Shown: piece by piece, positions 58,540 to 64,000 of the stretch
Numbering within the stretch: position 1 is the first letter of the stretch
Layout: the number at the start of each line of letters is the position of its first letter
Assembly: GCF_017948485.1 (NCBI RefSeq)
Contig: NZ_JAFFSX010000008.1
Span: 248,001 to 312,000 of the forward strand
Origin: Streptomyces sp. GESEQ-35
GTDB lineage: Bacteria; Actinomycetota; Actinomycetes; Streptomycetales; Streptomycetaceae
Reading direction: 5' to 3'
Length of the DNA: 64,000 bases
Program-made: the position numbers and the translations under genes
The notes under the pieces: generated by a model
The model's database searches: none
Told to the model about the DNA's origin: nothing
What the model saw: the letters and a program-made list of their open reading frames with translations, nothing else

Positions 58540-59006
58540 GCCGGAACCTCCTGTCCGGAGGCGGCGAGCACCGCGCGCACGATGTTCTGGTAGCCGGTGC
58601 ACCGGCAGAGGTTGCCCTCCAGGGCCTGGCGTACGTCGTCGGAGGTCGGGCTGGGGTTCTCCCGCAGCAGATCCCGGGCCGCCATGATCATGCCCGGGGT
58701 GCAGTAGCCGCACTGGAGGCCGTGCTGCTCGTGGAACGCCTTCTGGAGCCCGGTCCACTCGCCGTCCTGCGCGAGCCCCTGGACCGTGGTCACTTCGCTC
58801 CCGTCCGCCTGGACGGCCAGGACCGAGCAGCTCTTGACGCTCTCCCCGTCCAGGTCGACCGTGCAGGCCCCGCAGTTGGAGGTGTCGCAGCCGATCGGGG
58901 TGCCGGTCAGACCGAGCCGGTCGCGCAGGTAGTGGATCAGCAGCAGACGGGGTTCGACCTCGTCCTCGTACGTCGTGCCGTCCACGTTCACCGAGATGTG
59001 AGTCAT
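58536..59006 (-). CDS. Molybdenum hydroxylase 2Fe-2S (small) subunit, CoxS-like
   Basis: 156 aa, ATG with GGAGGG 6 nt upstream. N-terminal plant-type cluster CDTSNCGACTVDLDG with the fourth Cys in SVKSC, and C-terminal cluster QCGYCTPGM plus NLCRCTGYQNIV. It relays electrons from molybdenum to FAD. First gene of the operon coxS-coxL-coxM-moxR-VWA-xdhC-coxG; the promoter region at 59007-59207 carries CRP-like repeats. Confidence 0.95.
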   Translation of the reverse strand: MTHISVNVDGTTYEDEVEPRLLLIHYLRDRLGLTGTPIGCDTSNCGACTVDLDGESVKSCSVLAVQADGSEVTTVQGLAQDGEWTGLQKAFHEQHGLQCGYCTPGMIMAARDLLRENPSPTSDDVRQALEGNLCRCTGYQNIVRAVLAASGQEVPA

Positions 59007-59054
59007 GTGCCCTCCAGGCCATGCGGCGGGAGCGAGGGAAATCAGCGACGGAAC

Positions 59055-59083
59055 GTGATGTAGGTCACTTGATGTACGTCACT
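59055..59083. promoter_or_regulatory. Tandem CRP-like repeats upstream of the molybdenum hydroxylase operon
   Basis: TGATGTAGGTCACT (59056-59069) is followed immediately by TGATGTACGTCACT (59070-59083), one mismatch apart. The first, with the preceding G, reads GTGATGTAGGTCAC, i.e. GTGA-N6-TCAC, and fits the Streptomyces Crp consensus GTG(N6)GNCAC. The repeats lie about 50 nt before the coxS start. Confidence 0.65.
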
Positions 59084-59207
59084 CTATGACCGCGTCCTGA
59101 CGGCGGCGAGTGCTGCGGCGGGCTTCGTTGACGGTTAATCCTTTGCTCCGGTGCGCCCGGCTCTGCTGCACTGCATGAGACCGCGTCGTCACACACGAGG
59201 AGCACAG

Positions 59208-59318
59208 ATGCGCACTGCGTGCATGTCCACCCAGGAAGGAATCCCTCCGATGACCAAGGACATGACGCTCAGTGCACTTGCTCAATCTCGGCATTCTGGC
59301 GCACGTAGACGCCGGTAA
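59208..59318 (+). CDS. 36-codon leader ORF overlapping the ribosomal protection gene
   Basis: ATG 59208 has a strong GAGGAG 5 nt upstream. The frame reads MRTACMSTQEGIPPM and ends at TAA 59316, 44 nt inside the next gene, in a different frame. A second GGAAGGA and ATG pair (59250) lies within it. The real gene's GTG (59272) has no good ribosome-binding site, so ribosomes on the leader probably control access to it, as with tetracycline- or macrolide-inducible leaders. Expression of the peptide itself is inferred. Confidence 0.55.
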   Translation: MRTACMSTQEGIPPMTKDMTLSALAQSRHSGARRRR

Positions 59319-61245
59319 GACCAGCCTCACCGAGCGGCTGCTGTACACCGCCGGAGTCGTCGACGAGATCGGCAGCGTCGACGCCGGCTCCACGCAGACC
59401 GACTCCCTCGCGCTGGAGAAGCAGCGCGGGATCACCATCAAGTCCGCCGTCGTCTCGTTCCCCCTCGACGACGTGACGGTCAACCTCATCGACACGCCCG
59501 GCCACCCGGACTTCATCGCCGAGGTCGAGCGGGTCCTCGGTGTGCTCGACGGCGCCGTGCTGGTCGTCTCGGCCGTCGAGGGCGTCCAGCCGCAGACCCG
59601 CGTCCTGATGCGTACCCTTCAGCGACTGCGCATCCCCGCACTGATCTTCGTCAACAAGATCGACCGGCGTGGGGCGCAGGACGACGGCGTGCTCGCGGCG
59701 ATCGCCCAGCGGCTCACGGTGGCGGTCGTGCCGATGGTATCGGTGACCGCACTCGGCACCCGTGACGCCCAGGTCACACCGGGGCTCGCGCCGGCCGCGA
59801 TCGACGTCCTCGCCGACCACGACGACGCTCTGCTGTCCGCCTACGTCGAGGGCACGGTCTCGTACGACCGCCTCCGCACGGCCCTTGCCGACCAGACCCG
59901 GCAGGCCCTCGTGCACCCCGTGTACTTCGGGTCCGCCATCACGGGCGCGGGCGTGGACTCGCTCGTCGCCGGCATCAAGGAGCTGCTGCCCGCCGCCGAA
60001 GGTGATCCGGACGGACCGGCCTCGGGCACCGTGTTCAAGGTCGAGCGCGGCCCGGCGGGGGAGAAGGTCGCCTACGCGCGGCTCTTCTCCGGGACGCTCC
60101 GCGTCCGCGACCGGATCCACTTCGGGGACGACGGCAAGGAAGAGGGCAAGATCACCGCGATCAGCGTCTTCGGAGAGGGCGCGGACGCCCGTGACGATGC
60201 GGTCCCGGCGGGCCGGATCGCCAAGCTCTGGGGGCTCGACGCCGTCCGGATCGGCGATGCGATCGGGGCGCCGCGCAAGGCGTACGAGCACTTCTTCGCG
60301 CCGCCCACCCTCGAAACGGTCGTCGTCCCGGGCGCGGGCGCGGACAGACGGTCCCTGCACCTCGCCCTCACCCAACTCGCCGAACAGGACCCGCTGATCG
60401 GCCTCCGGCACGACGAGATCCGGCAGGAGATCTCCGTGTCCCTCTACGGCGAGGTCCAGAAGGAGGTCATCCAGGCCACCCTCGCCGACGACTTCGGCCT
60501 GGACGTCACCTTCCGGGAGACGTCGACGATCTGCATCGAGCGACCCGTGGGGACAGGCGCGGCGGTCGAGTTCAACAAGAAGGACGCCAACCCGTTCCTC
60601 GCGACGGTCGGCCTGCGCGTCGACCAGGCACCGACCGGTTCGGGCGTCGGTTTCCGGCTGGAGGTGGAGCTCGGCTCCATGCCGTACGCCTTCTTCAAGG
60701 CCGTCGAGGACACCGTGCGCGAGACCCTCGGACAGGGCCTGAGCGGCTGGCAGGTCACCGACTGCACGGTCACCATGACCCACTGCGGCTACTCGCCCCG
60801 GCAGAGCCACGCCCACCAGGGCTTCGACAAGAGCATGTCCAGCACCGGCGCCGACTTCCGGGGCGTGACGCCGCTGGTCCTGATCGAGGCGCTGCGCCGG
60901 GCGGGCAGCCAGGTGTACGAGCCCATGCACCGCTTCCGCATCGAGGCGCCGGTGGACACCCTCGGGGCGCTGCTCCCGGTGCTGGCCGCGCTGCGTGCCG
61001 TACCGCAGACCACCGGGACCCGGGGCGGCACCTGCGTGCTGGAGGGTGCGGTTCCGGCGGGGCGGGTGCACGAGCTGGAGCAGCGGCTGCCGGGGCTCAC
61101 CCGGGGCGAGGGCCAGTTGGAGAGCGTCTTCGACCACTACGCGCCGGTCGCCCGTGGCACGGTCCGGCGGCGGTCGCGCACCGACCACAACCCGCTCAAC
61201 CGCAAGGAGTATCTGTTGAACGTGACGCGCAGAGTGGGCGGTTGA
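59272..61245 (+). CDS. TetM/OtrA-family ribosomal protection protein (EF-G-like GTPase)
   Basis: 657 aa from GTG 59272, which aligns with family starts (HLLNLGILAHVDAGKTSLTERLL). G motifs: AHVDAGKTS, RGITIKSA (switch I), DTPGHPDF, NKIDRRG. Domains II-V follow, ending RRRSRTDHNPLNRKEYLLNV as in RPP proteins. Such proteins dislodge tetracycline from the ribosome, using GTP. Many streptomycetes carry related genes without making tetracyclines, so a wider ribosome-rescue role is possible. A leader ORF overlaps the start. Confidence 0.92.
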   Translation: MHLLNLGILAHVDAGKTSLTERLLYTAGVVDEIGSVDAGSTQTDSLALEKQRGITIKSAVVSFPLDDVTVNLIDTPGHPDFIAEVERVLGVLDGAVLVVSAVEGVQPQTRVLMRTLQRLRIPALIFVNKIDRRGAQDDGVLAAIAQRLTVAVVPMVSVTALGTRDAQVTPGLAPAAIDVLADHDDALLSAYVEGTVSYDRLRTALADQTRQALVHPVYFGSAITGAGVDSLVAGIKELLPAAEGDPDGPASGTVFKVERGPAGEKVAYARLFSGTLRVRDRIHFGDDGKEEGKITAISVFGEGADARDDAVPAGRIAKLWGLDAVRIGDAIGAPRKAYEHFFAPPTLETVVVPGAGADRRSLHLALTQLAEQDPLIGLRHDEIRQEISVSLYGEVQKEVIQATLADDFGLDVTFRETSTICIERPVGTGAAVEFNKKDANPFLATVGLRVDQAPTGSGVGFRLEVELGSMPYAFFKAVEDTVRETLGQGLSGWQVTDCTVTMTHCGYSPRQSHAHQGFDKSMSSTGADFRGVTPLVLIEALRRAGSQVYEPMHRFRIEAPVDTLGALLPVLAALRAVPQTTGTRGGTCVLEGAVPAGRVHELEQRLPGLTRGEGQLESVFDHYAPVARGTVRRRSRTDHNPLNRKEYLLNVTRRVGG

Positions 61246-61319
61246 GCTGGCCGAGACGTAACTTACTCCAGAGTCAGGGGGTGTTGACGGTGTCGTGAAA
61301 TCACCGGACTGTAGTGAAC

Positions 61320-63182
61320 ATGCCGAATAAGCGTGCGCGTGTGCTCGTTGTTCTGGTTCTCCTGTGTGGGTTCCTGTCGGTTGCGGGCGCCCGCCCCGCC
61401 ACCGCCGCCACCGCCCTCCCCGACTCCCTCTGGTTCGACGATTCCCCACTCACCGTGCAGAACGGCCGTTTCACCGACGGCTACGGTCGTGAGGTCGTGC
61501 TGCGTGGCTACAACGTCTCCGGCGAGACCAAGCTGAAGGAGAACAACGGCCTGCCCTTCGCCTCGGTCGCCGACGCCAAGAAGTCCGCGACCGCGCTGAG
61601 AGCGCTCGGCGGCGGCAACTCGGTCCGCTTCCTGCTGTCCTGGGCGTACGCGGAGCCCGTGCGCGGCCAGGTGAACAGCGCCTACCTGGCCGCCGCCACG
61701 GCCCAGATCGGTGCGTTCCTCGACGCCGGGATCCGCGTGTACCCGGATTTCCACCAGGACCTCTACTCCCGCTGGCTCTTCGACTCGGACAGCTGGTACA
61801 CCGGCGACGGCGCCCCCAAGTGGGCCGTGGACCTCGGTGACTACCCGGACGAGTACTGCGGGATCTGCCCCTTCTGGGGCCAGAACATCACCTCGAACGC
61901 AGCCGTGACGGAGTCGACGTACGACTTCTGGCACAACACGTACGGCCTACAGGACTCGTTCCTCGACACCGCCCAGAAGACGATGGCGTACCTCAAGCAG
62001 AACCTGAGCGCCGCCCGGTTCGCGGGCGTCGTCGGCTTCGACCCGTACAACGAACCCCATGCGGGCGTCTACGACTCGGGCCAGACCAGCCGGGCCTGGG
62101 AGAAGGACGTCCTGTGGCCCTTCTACGTGAAGTTCCGGGCGCGGATGGACGCGGCCGGCTGGCAGGACAAGCCCGCGTTCGTCGAACCGAACCTGTTCTG
62201 GAACGCCAACATCGACTTCCAGAAGCAGGAGGGCGGCCTGCTCGACAGCGGCACGCTGGGGCCGCGCTTCGTCTTCAACACCCACTTCTACGACCAGAAG
62301 GCGATCTCCGGCGTCTTCATGTGGGGCAAGGCGGAGGACGGCCAGTACGCGGGTGACTTCGGTACGGTGCGTGACCGGGCCTCCGCCGCGGGGACGCCCG
62401 CGATCGTCAGCGAGTTCGGCCACCCGCTGACCGGTACCGTCTCCGACAAGGCCCCCACGGTCCTCAAGGCGATGTACCAGGCCCTCGACTCCCGGGTACC
62501 GGGGGCGAGTTGGTGGACGAACCCGACCGGCTCCGGTCCGGTCCTGTCCGGCAGCCAGTGGCAGTGGGACATCTACAACGGCCGCCACCACGAGCTGATG
62601 AACGACAACCCCGACAAGGTGCAGACCGAGGGCGACGCCTGGAACGGCGAGGACCTGTCCGCCGTCCGCCTCGACGACTCCGGTACGGCCGTCCTGCGCC
62701 AGGACGCACGGCTGCTCGACCGTGTCTACCCGAGCGCCACCTCCGGCACGACCGTCGCCTTCACCTACGAGGACCGCTCCCGCGACGGCTCCACCACCCT
62801 CACCTGGAACCCCGTCCCGAGCTCGCTGCCGGGCGTCGCGCAGCTGGTGGGCTCGGGGCAGTACAGCCTGTTGCTGTGGCGCTCGGGCAGCGGCTCGGCA
62901 CCCACCGAACTGCACCTCCCGGCGTCCTTCCCGACCTCGACGACCACTGTCGTGTCCGACCTGGGCACGGCGTACGCCCCGCCGTCGTACACGACCACGA
63001 CCCCGATCGCCGCGGCCCCCGAACCCGGCGGCACCGGCAGCCGCCGCCTGCTGCTCACCGACTCGGACTCAGGTGCCCTGCACTACGCATTGGTGACCAA
63101 CCGGGCCACCTCGCCCTCCGCGTCCCTCCTGAGCGCCGCCAAGTCCGAGCTGTCGGCCTGGGCGGCGCGGCAGGGCGCTTGA
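61320..63182 (+). CDS. Secreted GH5 glycosidase, endoglycoceramidase-like
   Basis: 620 aa from ATG 61320 (GTG 61314 also in frame). Signal peptide to about ATA at residue 30. TIM barrel with VVLRGYNVSGETKLKENNG at strand 1, the acid/base E245 in FDPYNEPHAG and the nucleophile E365 in IVSEFGHP. A beta-sandwich follows (~480-560) with SGTTVAFTYEDRS. The pattern matches the endoglycoceramidase group, which cuts between glycan and ceramide of glycolipids; whether it acts on these or on plant or fungal sterol/lipid glycosides is open. TTGACG at 61284-61289 may be part of its promoter. Confidence 0.87.
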   Translation: MPNKRARVLVVLVLLCGFLSVAGARPATAATALPDSLWFDDSPLTVQNGRFTDGYGREVVLRGYNVSGETKLKENNGLPFASVADAKKSATALRALGGGNSVRFLLSWAYAEPVRGQVNSAYLAAATAQIGAFLDAGIRVYPDFHQDLYSRWLFDSDSWYTGDGAPKWAVDLGDYPDEYCGICPFWGQNITSNAAVTESTYDFWHNTYGLQDSFLDTAQKTMAYLKQNLSAARFAGVVGFDPYNEPHAGVYDSGQTSRAWEKDVLWPFYVKFRARMDAAGWQDKPAFVEPNLFWNANIDFQKQEGGLLDSGTLGPRFVFNTHFYDQKAISGVFMWGKAEDGQYAGDFGTVRDRASAAGTPAIVSEFGHPLTGTVSDKAPTVLKAMYQALDSRVPGASWWTNPTGSGPVLSGSQWQWDIYNGRHHELMNDNPDKVQTEGDAWNGEDLSAVRLDDSGTAVLRQDARLLDRVYPSATSGTTVAFTYEDRSRDGSTTLTWNPVPSSLPGVAQLVGSGQYSLLLWRSGSGSAPTELHLPASFPTSTTTVVSDLGTAYAPPSYTTTTPIAAAPEPGGTGSRRLLLTDSDSGALHYALVTNRATSPSASLLSAAKSELSAWAARQGA

Positions 63183-63328
63183 CCCTGGCGACCGAGGACG
63201 GAGCGGGGCAGGCGCTCAAGGCCGTGCAACGCGTGGCAGGGTGAGCCAGCGGGGGCGAACATCGGCATGGCTGGGCGGAGGGCATGGGAAGGAGTCGTAG
63301 GATCGCCCACCGCTGACGGGCACATCTC

Positions 63329-63709
63329 ATGGGGGAGACGACGTTGCAGCGACCCGACGACCGGCGGGCAGCCGTTCCGCGCTTCGCGACCGAGCTCGTC
63401 GCCTGGGTGGCCACGCCTTGGGCGCTGGCCGGGTACTCCTGGCCTCTCGCGGTGCTGTCCGTGGTGGTGCTGATCGGGCTGCCGACCGTCTTCACCACAC
63501 CGGGGGACAAGGCCCACGGGCTCGTGCCGGTTCCCGGGCCGGTCACGATCCTTCTGGTGCTGCTCCAACTGGTCGCCGCCGTTGTCTCCGCATGGCTGGC
63601 CTGGCCGGTGTGGGCGGCGATCGCGGTGTCCCTGCTGGCCGCCACCACTCTGGTCACGGAACGCCCGCGATGGCGGTGGCTGGCGTCCGGGCACCGCACC
63701 ACCGCCTGA
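63329..63709 (+). CDS. Small integral membrane protein
   Basis: 126 aa with about four hydrophobic segments (WVATPWALAGYSWPLAVLSVVVLIGLP; ITILLVLLQLVAAVVSAWLAWP; VWAAIAVSLLAATTLV) and a conserved-looking VFTTPGDKAHG loop. I suspect the DUF2568/YrdB-like group but cannot confirm it. ATG 63329 is used; a TTG 12 nt downstream with GGGGGAG before it may be the true start. Confidence 0.7.
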   Translation: MGETTLQRPDDRRAAVPRFATELVAWVATPWALAGYSWPLAVLSVVVLIGLPTVFTTPGDKAHGLVPVPGPVTILLVLLQLVAAVVSAWLAWPVWAAIAVSLLAATTLVTERPRWRWLASGHRTTA

Positions 63710-63854
63710 AGCCATGTCAAGGTGGAGCGCCGAATCTGAACACAACCGCTTTCAGAGTGGATTTGCTGAAAAGTAGGGAGCGGGTGTCCTTTCCGACAAC
63801 ACCGCGTGCACGACAAGATTGGCTGTCGGGTGGACGAGGGAACGGGAGGGGACC

Positions 63855-64000
63855 GTGGCGGGCAGGCTCAGGGCGCCGACCGGCCGGTACGGGGGCAAGA
63901 CCGCCGAGGAGCGGCAGGCCGAGCGCCGCCGCCGCTTCCTGGACGCCGCGCTACAGCTGTTCGGCGACACGCCCGGCTACCGGGCCACGACCGTCGCCGC
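63855..64000 (+). CDS. TetR-family regulator, N-terminal part (3' end outside window)
   Basis: GTG 63855 follows GGGAGGGG. The visible ~48 residues read RRRRFLDAALQLFGDTPGYRATTVA, the first helix and turn of the TetR DNA-binding domain. The ligand domain lies beyond the window. Its target cannot be seen here; the small membrane gene upstream on the same strand is not obviously linked. Confidence 0.85.
   Translation, partial: MAGRLRAPTGRYGGKTAEERQAERRRRFLDAALQLFGDTPGYRATTVA

Noticed and set aside
59208..59318. Frameshifted N-terminus of the ribosomal protection protein
   Set aside because: The protein aligned from GTG 59272 already begins like the family (LNLGILAHVDAGKT), so nothing is missing.
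1..64000. rRNA, tRNA, insertion sequence, prophage or CRISPR
   Set aside because: I looked for cloverleaf-like segments, transposase motifs, terminal inverted repeats and regular direct repeats with spacers and found none I could support.

Overview
The window is very GC-rich, with codon third positions dominated by G or C, many GTG/TTG starts and short start/stop overlaps. Together with a Streptomyces subtilisin inhibitor, ECF41 and SpoIIE-type signalling genes, secreted cellulases and a CebR operator, this points to a Streptomyces chromosome, probably an accessory part of it. I see no rRNA, tRNA, CRISPR array, transposase or phage gene.

Layout. 1-2433: end of an aldo/keto reductase, a phytanoyl-CoA dioxygenase-like enzyme and a divergent AraC regulator. 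2604-9660: a sigma-like/zinc-finger/lectin membrane protein, a DUF4232 lipoprotein, a Ser/Thr kinase divergent from an ECF sigma factor, and a PAS-GAF-SpoIIE-ATPase protein. 9916-15398: secreted GH2 and GH9 glycoside hydrolases, the GH9 gene preceded by a perfect CebR box. 15343-18631: an ECF41 sigma factor translationally coupled to an orphan cytochrome b, then a 2OG-Fe(II) oxygenase. 18811-19437: a toxin-antitoxin pair with a palindromic operator. 19940-21541: a second copy of the sigma-like/lectin protein. 21559-26066: a four-gene catabolic operon (NCS1 permease, hydrolase, FMN-dependent hydroxyacid oxidase, NAD-dependent hydroxyacid dehydrogenase). 26278-31110: a putative DNA-binding protein, SSI inhibitor, STAS antagonist, MFS exporter with two palindromic operators beside a hydrolase remnant, and an ArsR-SRPBCC pair.

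31203-39701 is the most distinctive block. A 71-residue double-glycine precursor peptide with a cysteine-free, acidic core is followed by a hairpin and then an HlyD-like protein, a C39-peptidase ABC transporter and a second ABC transporter of the NHLP type. A thioesterase and a secreted S1 protease flank it. No known RiPP-modifying enzyme is present, so what is exported and whether it is modified are open questions.

39808-44576: two divergent SpoIIE-type phosphatases. 44621-50865: dTDP-rhamnose synthesis (rfbA, rfbB, rfbD, rfbC) with a methyltransferase and a glycosyltransferase, probably for a surface glycopolymer. 51003-51503: a small phosphoesterase. 51570-59006: a seven-gene molybdenum hydroxylase operon with a form II (AYRGAGR) CoxL-like large subunit, maturation proteins and a CRP-like tandem repeat upstream. 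59208-61245: a TetM/OtrA-like ribosomal protection protein with an overlapping leader ORF. The window ends with a secreted GH5 enzyme, a small membrane protein and the start of a TetR regulator.
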